This document shows positions 22,133 to 33,329 of a stretch of DNA of 64,000 nt, piece by piece. The notes beneath the pieces are model-generated. The model saw only the letters and a list, made by a program, of their open reading frames with translations. It was not told the origin of the DNA and searched no databases. Every line of letters starts with the position of its first letter. The first letter of the stretch is position 1. This DNA is from Cricetulus griseus (lineage: Eukaryota > Chordata > Mammalia > Rodentia > Cricetidae). The stretch is from assembly GCF_003668045.3 (NCBI RefSeq), contig NC_048597.1, forward strand, positions 125,758,942 through 125,822,941, written 5' to 3'. Made by a program: the position numbers and the translations under genes.

Positions 22133-24285
22133 ACCCTTCTGGGACAGAGGCATAGAAGGAGGGCCAAAATGCACAGATTGAGAATATAGTATGAGGTTAA
22201 GGTTAATATGCATTTGGTTTAGCTTGTAGAAGCTGATTACACGAGAATTCCAATGTATAGTTAATATCAATTTCATTGTTTCCTAAAGGCAAGTTAAGCA
22301 GGCTGAATACAGAGTAGGGAGACACATTTATAACAAAGTTTTAAATAGTATCAAGGCAAATCATTAATTTGTTTGCAAGTTTGGGAAAGCTATGGTTTCT
22401 GAAAGCAAAAGGTACTTCCCTCAAAAGCTTTTCCCACAATCAAAAATAAATGTGGCCTAGATCCAAATGCAAGTCTCTATAGTAATGTAGATGGGTTCTT
22501 TCCTGGACTCACAGCATGGGGAAAACTATTATGCACCGTGGTTTGGTAAATATCGCAATTTATTTAGGTGAAAAATCATCTCATTCTATGAACTGTAAGA
22601 TGAAAGAGTGCCTTGGCCAAGTAGATACCTGGCATGAGATTGCTACTTTGAATAAATGTATCTCAAAAGAACATAATCCAACTGACAAATGGATTCCAAA
22701 CTGACATGAAAATAAAGTTAATGATCTGCAAATTTAGAAGTGCAAGTTGCTAATGAATATTTTAACATGTTCAACATTCTTAGCTATCGGGGAAATTGTA
22801 ACACATGTAGAGTCTTGTGGTGTGTGCTTGTGTGTGTTACATGTGAGTGAGGTGTACATGTATGCACATTCATATGCAGGGCAGAGAGAAAGAAGTGAGC
22901 AAAAATGTGGTCAAAATTGTCAGTGTGAGTATTCCAGGAAAAATATGAAACAAAGACTTAAAGTCTGAAGCAAATAAACCTGAAATACTTTCAAAAATTT
23001 GATGATTTCTACTAACACACATATTCAATAATGTTTGGGAATACCTGGAGAAAATAAAAAAAAGAAACAGAAGCAACCACAAAAATTTCTTGGAAATCAA
23101 AACCAAGAACATGTGTACTGAAGGAAAGGAAGAGAGAAGAGAAACCCACACATCAAAACAGAAAAACTACAATTGACTTCTCATTTGAAAAAAAGTTATT
23201 CATTCTTTTTTTTTAAAAAAAAGAAAATGGAATAAATGGAATCTTATAATGGCAAGCAGAAATAACTGGAATAAATCATCAACTCTCAGAATTACAAACA
23301 TGTCAATGATCTTCCTAAAGTGAGGGAAATGAAAACTTGCTGAAAATGGTGTGTGTTTACCGGTTCATAGATCCAAATTCAAAATAACCACAAGAAGTCA
23401 GGGCATAGCAAGGTAGAGTTATTAGCCTCAGAAATCAAGGAAAGTATGCAATGCTGTTCTGAAAAAGTAAGAATATGCAGATTTATTCAGGGAGCCTAGA
23501 CATATTTATATAGGCAGGAGTCCACCCATTCCTGGCAAGGTCAGTTCAAAATCGTAATTGAAAGGGGAAAGAGGATAGAAGTGTATATGTGTATGTTTAG
23601 CTCGTGGTCATGGCACACAAACATAAAAGATTAAAGTGCTGACAGAAATGCTTCAGAGAATACTCTGCTAACATGGGAAAGATTTGTTGAAATTAAAGGA
23701 CAGGGAACTTTCAGGCACTTTCCAGGGAATTAATCCTGGAATTCCCCTCATGATTGTGAGTGCCTTGCTTAGTGGGTCACAAAACTAATCTAAAAGATGA
23801 AAATTTTAATTCAACATATTAGATATTCAGATAGCAAAACCACCAGTCAATCAACTTAAAAAGCAATTCTGTTTAACAATAATCCTGCTACTGTTTCAGG
23901 GTAGAAGGACAGGAAGAAAAGGTGGAAGCACAAAAGGAAAGATTCTGTGATTTCTTGTAAATGTAGAGTTCTCAGTAAAAGTCTATAACTCCATCAGGGG
24001 TTTCTCAGAAGCCATGACCACATCCACAAATCAGTCTTGTAACAGTGGCCCTGATTTAAGCAGCTTTGGCTATCAGAACAGGGTAAACAAAACTGTTGAC
24101 TTTAACAACAGCACCTCCAACCTCACAGTGTTGCCATCTGAGAAAGGCAGGATGAATGCTGTTGATGATTACCCTGGGAGGAAATGATCCTGACTTATAT
24201 TAGTTTCTCTCTTACTGTGTCTTTACAAGACTAGGCACAGAGCTCTCCAGTCTCTGCTCTTCACAAAGACATTCCTCCTACCTCG

Positions 24286-24286
<1 letters not shown>
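22131..24286. other. No gene recognised
   Basis: A short stretch at 22757-22802 recalls L1 ORF2 text (CAACATTCTTAGCTATC) but is too brief to call. A T9A8 palindrome lies at 23206-23222. Otherwise unassigned. Confidence 0.45.
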
Positions 24287-24338
<52 letters not shown>

Positions 24339-24352
24339 TGTGTGTGTGTGTG
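24287..24352. repeat. (TG)n microsatellite, left arm
   Basis: About 32 TG units with one TA interruption. The complementary (CA)n tract at 24461-24503 lies about 108 bases away, making an inverted pair. Confidence 0.98.
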
Positions 24353-24459
24353 TCATATATACATGTTTATGTATATATGTGAGTGTATATATACATATTA
24401 TTCTGTTATTAATGCTGGGATATCCTAAAGTCATATGTTGAACTTCAAAGTCTATTATC

Positions 24460-24460
<1 letters not shown>

Positions 24461-24503
<43 letters not shown>
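24461..24503. repeat. (CA)n microsatellite, right arm
   Basis: About 21 CA units, complementary to the TG tract on the left; the loop is AT-rich with ATATAT stretches. Confidence 0.98.
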
Positions 24504-24505
<2 letters not shown>

Positions 24506-26509
24506 GAATGAGGAAGGGAGGAAGAAGGAGAAGATAGAATTCATTATATAAGTAATGAAAGTAAATGCAGTATTATAATCTGTCTCCCCGTCTCTCTTCC
24601 TCTATGAGCCCATCACCCCCATACACACACAACTAATTTCTGAGGATGGAAGTAAACATCCTGGTCAAGAAAAACATTGTCATTGATCTACTGAACTGCC
24701 ATTAAGTGTTTAAGTGCCTGGAAATTCAGGCTTCCAGCGAGAATGTATGGAATATTTCAAAGTACAGTAAATATTTGCACCTGTGTGTTGGACATCTCTT
24801 CTGAAACCATTGTTGACTAACTACACATAGTGACTTACTGAGAAAGGGTTAATCTCATACAATAATGTGACACTGTGTTACATAAACATGCAAAATTAAA
24901 ATATATTTCAAAATATATGAAATTATTAACCCTTTATTAAAGCTTTAGTTTCATTTTCACTAAACTTCACTTCCGGGTTGATGAAAGCAGTTAAAGTTTG
25001 TGCAACTTGTGCATATTTCTCTTTGGAATAGAATGATTCTTAGATGTTTATAATACTTTTTAGCTGTGAAAATTTTGTCTTGTACTTTTTTTCTCCCTCT
25101 AATCACTGTAGTCTTAATTAGGTAAACCTTAACAACTGACATTGTTTGCTACCCACTTAATTATGATAAATAAAAGCTACAGGAAAGAATATACTGTATT
25201 CTCAAAGAAATAAGGCTCTTTAATGAGTAAACAATGGCCACTAAACAGCGCAAACTGTTGTAGTATGACCACTTATTTAAAAAATGTCACAGAGAGTTTA
25301 CAGAGAATACAATTTAATAGATTAACTTCAATAGCATATTCAAGTGACAACATATTTAGCAAGGGCACACAAAGAAACACAAGAAGTATATAGCTTTTCT
25401 ATATTTTGGAAGAAAGTAAAAGTTTTCAGTTTAGATTTTCCACATCTCAAAGACAGATAATTAAAGTTAACTAATACTGAACAGAAACATTGTATAGTAT
25501 GCATAGTAATTTCCTAATTTGGGGTTAGCTATTTTCCCATGAATACATATAATATTTGGCGTGTCCTAGGTGTTCTAGATAACATATGCATATAGTCACC
25601 ACATAGTGAGCCTAATGGCAGTCTCCTCTCCACTACAGAATACTGACATGTCTGCTGAGTTGAAATGAAAGTGAAGGACAAGACTTCAGTTACAAGATAA
25701 AAGGGTTTGTTTCCTAAAACGCAGGCATAGTCACTATTCCAGCTCCAGCTTACCACCAAAAAATAAGGCCACTATGAAAAACCAACTGATGCAATGTCTT
25801 AAAAATGCACCAATTTCCTACAAGTCATTTAAAAACATGATAATGAAAGTACATCTCAGCAGAGATGGTCCCAGTACTCCTGGATTATATCCCTGATATT
25901 TTTGCTATTTGGATCTTAACTTTTAAGCCATCTTTCACACAAACATGTGCATATAAATTTCAGATAATTATTCTGAGATTGTGCTGTTACTAGAAAATGT
26001 AAATACTAATTCCACAGTTCACAGTTTCATATCGTGATGATCTATTTTGTTCTTAGCTGCCAATTACAGACTCCAGTAGATTAAAAAAAAGTAGAACTTA
26101 AAATTTGCATACCTTTCATCAGTCTCAGTTGATCATGAATTTCATCTTATTTCATAAAGTTTATAAATAGAAGAAAATCTGCAATAAAAACAGGTTCTAA
26201 AAAATCCACATTAAAATATTGAAATGAAAATAATTTTGAGTGAAAATTGAGACTGTCTTAGGGTTTTATTGCTTTAAAGAGTCATCATTCCAATGATAAC
26301 TCTTACAAGAGAAAACATTTAATTGTTTCCTGGTTTATAATTTAGAGGGTTAGTCCATTATCTGTTGTGGGATATTTGTATACTGTGTGACAATGTATTC
26401 TTACTACAGTTTTCTATTCACTAGGTCTTCCTAGAGCCTTCTCACTTAACCACCTACACAAACAAACATCCTTCCCTGCTCTCTTATTAGAAAATATATA
26501 CCTAATGAA
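24504..26509. other. No gene recognised
   Basis: AT-rich DNA without recognisable repeats. The short open frames have no domain content. Confidence 0.5.
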
Positions 26510-27585
26510 AGGAATAATACAGTAATAATAAAACAAAAGCAAACAAATCAGAATAGGATGAAACAAACAGATAAACAACAACAAAAATAACAGACAAAAT
26601 GGAGCTGGAGCAAAAGCATAAGAAACACATAAATGCGGAGACACAGCAATCCCACAAAAACACAAAACTGGAAAGCATAATATATAAGCAAAAGACCTGT
26701 AAGGTGAAAAACCAAAATACTCAGACAAAGCACTATGAGACAAAATACTCCCAAAATAGCACTGAATGTATTTGGTGCAGGCCATCAACTGCTCAGTATG
26801 GACATACCCTGAAGTGTGGTTTGTATACCCAATGAAACTCCACTGGAGAAAACTAATTTTTCCCTTAAGAGTGCTTGTTAATTGGTGCTAGTAGTTAGGT
26901 ACTCTCGCAACATTTTTCGTCACTTTTGCACTAGTGTATATTGCAGAGAGGTTATATTTGTAGTTGGATATGTGTTTGCCTTTCTCCTCTGGTAACATGT
27001 AGACAACTTTTAGTACATGAACACTAGTCAGTAGGCTGAAGATTCTAGGTAGGTACCAGCTCAACTTCTCTATGATAAGTGAGTTATGTAGGTGCTATCT
27101 TCAGCAATGGGGCATTACCATTACATTTTGGATAACATCCAACAGCCTTGGCAATAGCCTGAATTGTTTAGGATTTTCCATGGAGCCCCTTCAGCCAACA
27201 ACTCAATTAGATATAATTCATGTCTCACACTAGAGGTTTCATTTAGTGGCAAAAGATGTTCAGTCAGGGCTTTGTCTCCCCATTATCTGGTGATACAATT
27301 TAGGTTTATTTCATTCATGAATATCTAATCTTTTTAGAAAATTCTACTGTAGTAAGTTTCCAATGAAGTCCTCAAATTACTCTTTGTTTTAGATGTCCTT
27401 CTCCATATTACTTCTTAGCCCCCTTTTTACTCTGCCTCCATTTTGATCCTCCCTTCCCAGCCTTTTCTCTGTCAATCCCTAATTATTCATTCTATTTCAC
27501 TTTCCTAGGAAGGTCCTTCCTCTCCTCTTAGTCCTTACTCTGTTCCTAACTTCTGTGATTATATAGATTATAGCAAATGATCAAA
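26510..27585 (-). mobile_element. Lx-type LINE-1 3' UTR, minus strand
   Basis: Inverted 3' UTR of an old rodent L1: AAGCAAAAGACCTGTAAGGT, GTTTGTATACCCAATGA, ACTCCACTGGAGAAAACTAA, then CAATTAGATATAATTCATGT, GGCAAAAGATGTTCAGTC and the pyrimidine-rich CCTCCATTTTGATCCTCCC block. These follow each other in the order expected for the reversed tail. ORF2 sequence is not evident, so it is a 5'-truncated insertion. The 124-codon frame at 26414-26788 lies within it and is non-coding. Confidence 0.75.
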
Positions 27586-28075
27586 GAAAAGGGGTGTCCT
27601 TCCAGACCAGGCTGACTTTGCTTTCAAGGAAACCCTTTCATCTTTGCTTGTCAGCTTACAGGTTTTTAAATATGAACCACAATACCCAACTTAGATTTTG
27701 TTTAATTTTAGAAAAGTTACATTTTCTAAGCTTAATTTTCTATGCTTGTTATAATCTATGTACTTTATTAATTAATAAAATTAATGATTATTTGAAATGC
27801 CTTTCATTGTCTAGGCATTCTTTGGATGGTGTTTTCCCACAGTGTGTTTCTGCTTCCTCATTAGTTTCTCTAGCACATCCCATAATACTTCACATATTTG
27901 AACAAAGTTTTCAAGAGTCACTCTTATACTTATGTAGCATAGTTGAGGCAAATCCCTGGCAAATTGTTTCCTTTCCTTTCAGTTATGTTACTCTAGATCC
28001 TCGTCAGGTACTGGGGTGTGCAGGGGAGGTGAGAGGAAATACACATCGTAAGTAATATGACTTACCTTACAACAT
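27586..28075. other. No gene recognised
   Basis: Contains most of a 153-codon open frame (27594-28055). It is Leu/Phe/Ser-rich as expected from T-rich DNA, starts beside the L1 fragment and shows no domain, signal or splice context. I do not call it a gene. Confidence 0.55.
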
Positions 28076-28195
28076 TTTTATTCTGAGACAGGGTTTCTCT
28101 CTGTAACATCCCTGACTGTTCTGGAACTTACTCCATCAGGAGGGCAGAGATCCACCCTCCACCACTGCTAGCTTGTACCACCAACACCAGGCACA
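28076..28195 (-). mobile_element. B1 SINE, minus strand, diverged
   Basis: GAGACAGGGTTTCTCTCTGT, CTGGAACTTACTCC and AGAGATCCACC in inverted B1 order; the inverted 5' end (CACCAACACCAGGCAC) is present in degenerate form. Confidence 0.82.
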
Positions 28196-28569
28196 ACATT
28201 TTCATATTAAACAAATTCCTAGACCTTGATACATGTCCTGGGTGATACACAGTTATCTTTCTTGTGAGGTCTGTGGAGTTACTACCACACCCATGTAGTC
28301 TGACAATAGACATAAAAGGATTAGTTCATGCCTACCACTATCCTATTTTAGAAATTATAGGTTAGGTCATATTTCATGTGTTCATCTGATAGAGGCATGT
28401 GAAAACCGTCCATTTTCTATGACAGTAAAAGACCTTTTAGTCAAAATTTGGCAACAGGGATCAACTGATGGGGAATGCAGAATACTGCCTTGTTTGCCAG
28501 AGGCTGAGCTTGAAAAAAAAAATGGATCCCTCAAAGCTCTTCCCCAAATTGTCATATTACCTATATTTT

Positions 28570-28706
28570 GGGTTTTTTTTTTTTTTTTTTTGCTTGTTTT
28601 TTTGAGACAGGGTTTCTCTGTGGCTTCCGAGGCTGTTCTGGAACTAGATCTTGTGGATCAGCTGGTCTCAAACTCACAGGGATCCACTCTGCTTCCTGAG
28701 GGCTGG
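28570..28706 (-). mobile_element. B1 SINE, minus strand, with target duplication
   Basis: A poly(T) tail (28573-28591), GAGACAGGGTTTCTCTGTGG, GGCTGTTCTGGAACTAGATC and AACTCACAGGGATCCACTCT, truncated before the usual 5' end. It is flanked by 16-base direct repeats differing at one base (28554-28569 and 28707-28722, ATATTACC/CATATTTT type). This is a clean L1-mediated retroposition and one of the younger SINEs here. The GAACTAG variant is the cricetid-style B1 diagnostic. Confidence 0.93.
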
Positions 28707-28722
28707 ATATTACCCATATTTT

Positions 28723-29748
28723 AATACCCTTTTGGTTTTCCTTCTCTCCTTTCTCTATTGCTTTCCTCATTTATTCACATACAAATGTACATTATAAAAT
28801 TTATTACATTACCATATTAGTTTATTTAATAATTTTTCCTAAATATGAGCAAAGCATGACTCATGACTAATTGTAGCAGAATCATTATTGAATTTTCCAA
28901 TTCTAGGGGTACATTTGCAGGAAGATGCTGTTTACTGGATGACATTTGGAGCCTGGAGATAGGCTTTCTCTTGTCCCTAATTTTTCTTCCTCTAGCATCT
29001 CTGGTTATGATGTAGTAGCTTGGGCAGTGTGGCTGATCTGGGATCATTAAGATTAAAAATATACCATGTAAGCAAAAGAACTCACACACTGATAGAACAG
29101 CAGGTGCCTGGAGGGTTATTAAAGGTAGGCAAAACGTTCAAAATATCTGCCCTTGCCTTTTATGTAGATAAAAAGGCAAACTTCCAAAGGCAGAATTTGA
29201 TCTAAATCTGTAACAAGTTGGGAAAATAACAAATTAAAAAAAGCAAATACCTTGGGCTCACAAGAGGTCATTTAAAATTGCTCAAGAATTAAAGTAACTT
29301 ATAAGCCAAAAATTTTTAAAAGAAATATGACTAGAATTAGGAAGAGCACATTGATAGTAAATATGTTTCATCACCTCTAAGCAATTAGTAATTGTTTATA
29401 AAGACTCGAGTATGAACTTACAGCTTATGAATAAATGAGTAGGGGTGTCTCTCATATGCAGCCAGAATCAATATATAACTTTATGGAAATGCCATGGAAG
29501 TAGGAACAGATGTGAACTCTGAGACAAAGTGAGTCCTCCAAGTACCTCACTTTGCAAAACAGATGTTGGTACATGATCTTGGTGTTTCTTCTATGAAACA
29601 TGTGCAATCCAGATAACTTATTAAAAAAAAGTTCTTAGAAGTAAACAAGAACAATGGTCATCACTAAAAGAACCTTTTGCTCAAAATAATAATAAAATTA
29701 GGATGATAATGTTGATGCTGTCAGGTGCTGAACCCAATATCATTTCAG
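28723..29748. other. No gene recognised
   Basis: AT-rich, no repeat or gene recognised; only short open frames. Confidence 0.5.
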
Positions 29749-29749
29749 T

Positions 29750-29795
<46 letters not shown>

Positions 29796-29808
29796 CGCAC
29801 ACACACAC
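29749..29808. repeat. (TG)n(CG)n(CA)n palindrome, Z-DNA candidate
   Basis: (TG)n runs directly into a 12-base CG alternation (29787-29798) and then (CA)5. The last 32 bases (29777-29808) form a perfect palindrome of alternating purine and pyrimidine with no loop. Such sequence is the classical substrate for left-handed DNA and can also extrude as a cruciform. Confidence 0.95.
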
Positions 29809-30184
29809 GCGAGCACGCAAACAGTATTTAGTATTTATATGTGAACTATTAATTACTATTACTCTATCTATATATAGATATACATATATATTTAACCCTG
29901 TTGTTCCTATTGCTACATGGGGCACATAATTGTTAATTCTATAAAAGATATTGCTGTATTATAAGATATTTTACAAGTTGAACTCTGTTAAACTATGTAA
30001 TATGAATTCTGGCATAGATCCTGATAAATTCCAAGGCCCTGGAAAAAATAACACATTAACTGTTGGGATACCATACCTTTCTATTCAGTTTTCTTCCTTT
30101 GGAAAATCTCTAGAACTTAATTAAATTCTTAAATCTCTTTTCATTCCCTTACTTTCTCCCACACACCATTGAAATAAGCATTAA

Positions 30185-30290
30185 ACCTAGGGTCTAGCTA
30201 GGCAAGCGTTTTACTGCTTTTTTTTTTTCTTTGTTTTATTTGAGACAAAGTATTGCATGGTTTAGCTTGGGGAATGTGAAAAGTGCCTAT
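30185..30290 (-). mobile_element. Degenerate ID and B1 SINE pieces, minus strand
   Basis: CCTAGGGTCTAGCTAGGCAAGC-like text is the inverted ID/tRNA-Ala-type head. A T-rich run and GAGACAAAGTATTGCATGG, a diverged inverted B1 tail end, follow. Both pieces are short. Confidence 0.4.
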
Positions 30291-30354
30291 CCATGTAATG
30301 TAGGAGACCAAACTTAGATCACAATATTAATATCACTGTGGTCAAACATGAAGA

Positions 30355-30720
30355 GTAGTGCTTTACTGCGCTTGCTTACAGGGGTGTAATGGGAGAACTA
30401 TGTACAAGAGAATGGAGGGCTCAGATGCACCCACATCACCAAAGATCCTGCACCAGCATGAGTGGAATCTCCTGAAATCACCCTTGGAAGCTTTATATGC
30501 CATCCACACAAGTAAACAAGACACAGGTTTCCTTCTGGAATCTTGGCTGCTCTGGGGATTTCCTCTCTGCACAATGATTATTACTGCTTATATAAGCTAG
30601 GGGAAGGAGGGACCTAGTGAACCTGGTAAATTTCAGGGATTTCTCTAGTCTAGTAGATTGTTTCCTCCCAGACTCTAAACAAGTTTCTCTTCTGAATGTA
30701 ATATTACGGTTTCAGAGAAA
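30355..30720 (+). repeat. Unclassified repeat related to 9190-9560
   Basis: CCTAGTGAACCTGGTAAATTTCAGGGATTTC and TTTCTCTTCTG lie in the same order and spacing as in the 9.2-kb block, and a TATATAAG sequence sits just upstream (30590). It may be an old LTR. An 80-codon frame here is not gene-like. Confidence 0.4.
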
Positions 30721-30741
30721 TTACTACATAATATACAGTAA

Positions 30742-30830
30742 GACAAAGTTTCTCAGACTGTCTTCGAACTTGTGATTCTGGAAGCTTCAGCTTTCAGAGT
30801 TATTGGAGTTACATATCTACACAATTTGGT
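30742..30830 (-). mobile_element. Very diverged B1-like SINE, minus strand
   Basis: GACAAAGTTTCTCAGACTGTCTTCGAACTTG and a downstream GAGTTATTGGAGTTAC block mimic the inverted B1 order with many substitutions. Confidence 0.4.
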
Positions 30831-30879
30831 CATTAAGTGGGGATAAGGAACACTACTGTAGCTTAAATAGTGACTTGAT

Positions 30880-32119
30880 CTTAACATACTAATAATGGGA
30901 GGCTTCAAGATCCCACTACATCCAGAAGACATGTTATCTAGACAAAAACTAAACAGAAAAGAGCTGAAGCTACCTGAAGTCCTAAATCAAATAGAAATAA
31001 TAGATATTTACAGAACATTCACTCAAACACAAAATAATATACTTCTTCTCTGGACATTGTGGAACTTTCTCCAAAATCGACCATATACCCAGATACAAAG
31101 CAAGTCTCAACAGATACAAGAAAGTCAAAACGACACCCTGAATCTTCTCTAACTACCATGGATTAGAGCTGGATATCAAGAAAACAGAAACAACAGAAAG
31201 CATACACATATACACATTCTTGGAAATTAAACAACTCAAAACAGAATGAAAAATGGGCCAAGGCAGAAATTATGAAAGAAATTAATGATGTTTCAGAAAG
31301 AATGAAAATGAATAGACAACATACTTAAAATTATGGGAAAAAATGATGAAAGTCTAAGAGGCAAGTTCATAGTACTAAGTGCCTAAAAGGAGAAATTAGT
31401 GAACTCTCATACTATTAACTTAACAGTACACCTGAAAAGCTCTATAACAAAAAGAAGAATGCACACATAAAATGAGTAAACTGCAAGAAGTAATCAATCT
31501 TAGGGCAGAAATAAAATAGAGATAAACATAAAAACACAAAACAAATAATCAATGAAAGGTTTGTTTTTTGAAAAAATTAATATTATTGAAAAACATTCAA
31601 ATTAACTTAAAGGCATAGAGAGATTATCAAAATTCACAAAATTAGAAATGAAAGACAGGATATAACAACAGACCCAGAGGAAATTCAGAGAATCATAAAG
31701 ACAGACTTTAAAAACCAGTATTCCATCAAATTGGAAAATCTAAAAGAAATAGGTAATTTTCCTTACTTATATCACCTATCAAATTTAAATTAACATCGGA
31801 TAAACAATTAAAACAGACCTACAATACTTAGTGAAATACAGCAGGCATTAAAATTCTATTAACAAAAATAATTTACAGGACCCAATGGTTTTAGCAAAGA
31901 ATTCTATGAAACTTCTGAGGAATAGTTAATGTCAATATTCCTCAAATTATTCCACAAAATAGAAACAGAAAGAGCATTTAAAAATTCATTTTATCATGCC
32001 ACAATTACCCTGATTTTTGAAGCAAATATAGATGCAAAAAAGAAAAAGAATAATAAACAAAATTTCCTAAAGAACACAGATATAAAAAAACAAATCAATA
32101 AAATATTTGCAAACTAAAT
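30880..32119 (+). pseudogene. L1 ORF2 remnant, endonuclease to early RT
   Basis: The text tracks L1 ORF2: CTCCAAAATCGACCATATAC (a conserved endonuclease-end segment), ACCATGGATTA, GGCAAGTTCATAGTACTAAG, AGACCCAGAGGAAATTCAGAG and CCAATGGTTTTAGCAAAGAATTCTA. Frames are short and broken. It stops at the target duplication of the inserted unit. Confidence 0.92.
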
Positions 32120-32299
32120 TACCTGCCAGTAACATAAAAACTTGGCTTTTAGGTCATATCTGGATTGAATTCACTGAGTCCTGTGTCTCAATTGTGTGGT
32201 GTCTTTAGCTATAGAGACTTACCTTCCACCTGTGAGGCATTTAAAAAAAAAAAAAAACAACAACAACAGTGTATATTGTTTTGGGAGTCTCTTGAACTC

Positions 32300-32690
32300 T
32301 CCATACCAACAGCTTTTTATTAATATTTTTTCATTTATTCTATATCCCAACCACAATATCCCTTCCATGCTCTCCTCCCATTCCCTCTGCCCACCTCCCC
32401 TCCGTACCTTCCCCTTCTACTCCTTCTCTGTTTCTGTTCAGAAAGGGGCAGGCCTCCTATGAGTATCACCAAAGCATGGCATATCATGTTGAGATAGTAC
32501 TAAGTTACTCCCTTTATGAAGACTGGGTGAGGCAACCCAGTATGAAGAACAGGTTTCCAAAGCCAAACTTAAGCAATAGGGATAGGCCCTGATCACACTG
32601 CTAAGAGTCCCACAAATAGATCAAGCTACACAACTGTCACACATATATAGAGCTGCTAGGTCAGTTCCATGCAGGATCCCTAGCTGTCAA
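32300..32690 (-). mobile_element. L1 3' UTR piece, minus strand, inside the retroposed unit
   Basis: Inverted L1 3' end: CAACCACAATATCCCTTCC, a pyrimidine-rich CCATTCCCTCTGCCCACC block, a CAAAGCATGGCATATCATGTTGAGA segment, and CCCTAGCTGTCAA. The same text recurs at 36980-37330 and 59690-60000, which supports the identification. Confidence 0.78.
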
Positions 32691-33144
32691 CTTGACCAAT
32701 AATTTTAAAAGAGGGAAGGTACATGGGATGGAGGGGAACCAGGTATACCAGGTAGGAACTCAAAGTTATGAAAGGGACAGGTAATCAAAATGTCTGGATT
32801 AGACAAGGAAGAGCCTCTGCCAGGAAGGGCTGCCCAGCTTCTGGTATGGAATGTTCAAGGTAGAGGGCTGGGTATGCCAGGCATACTCTGTCACAGGTAA
32901 GGACTGAGGGATGCTGGAATAATCTGGTGGCCAGGTTCAGTTTAATATGTTAAATAGGCACCTCAACCATTTTCTCTGGGTTTGAAACATAACACTATTA
33001 ATTAATGTTGACTTACTAAATGATTCATAGAGAATCTTCAAGTCCTGGAGGCACTCAGAAGTAGGGAGATAATTCACCAAATTTGATTTACTCTTCCCTG
33101 GGCTTCTTATCTACAATCTTTAAGAAAGAACAAGCAAATGAGAA

Positions 33145-33215
33145 CCTGGAAATGCAAGACAGTGGTAGAATTCTTCTCTACTGTACAGGAAATCTGTGTT
33201 TGATCCCTGGTGACA
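33145..33215 (+). mobile_element. ID-like SINE fragment
   Basis: GACAGTGGTAGAATTCTTCT and TGTTTGATCCCTGGTGACAC recall the A and B boxes of tRNA-Ala-derived ID elements. Very short and diverged. Confidence 0.4.
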
Positions 33216-33329
33216 CAGGAATAATTATTATAATTATCAAAATACACCAATTTAATGTGGATTCCAATTGTAACTCTGTTTCATCTTCTTTAAATAAATT
33301 TATAATTGGTGTTGCTCACTGAAAAAAAA

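Noticed and set aside
22757..22802. L1 ORF2 fragment
   Set aside because: Only about 45 bases resemble L1, with several mismatches; too short to support.
22085..24503. CRISPR-like spaced repeats
   Set aside because: Repetition is simple CA/TG; there are no unique spacers of constant length and the DNA is mammalian.
26414..26788. 124-codon membrane-like protein on the minus strand
   Set aside because: Most of it overlaps an inverted L1 3' UTR; hydrophobic residues come from T-rich codons.
27594..28055. 153-codon open frame
   Set aside because: Composition follows T-rich DNA, it starts beside an L1 remnant, and it has no domain.
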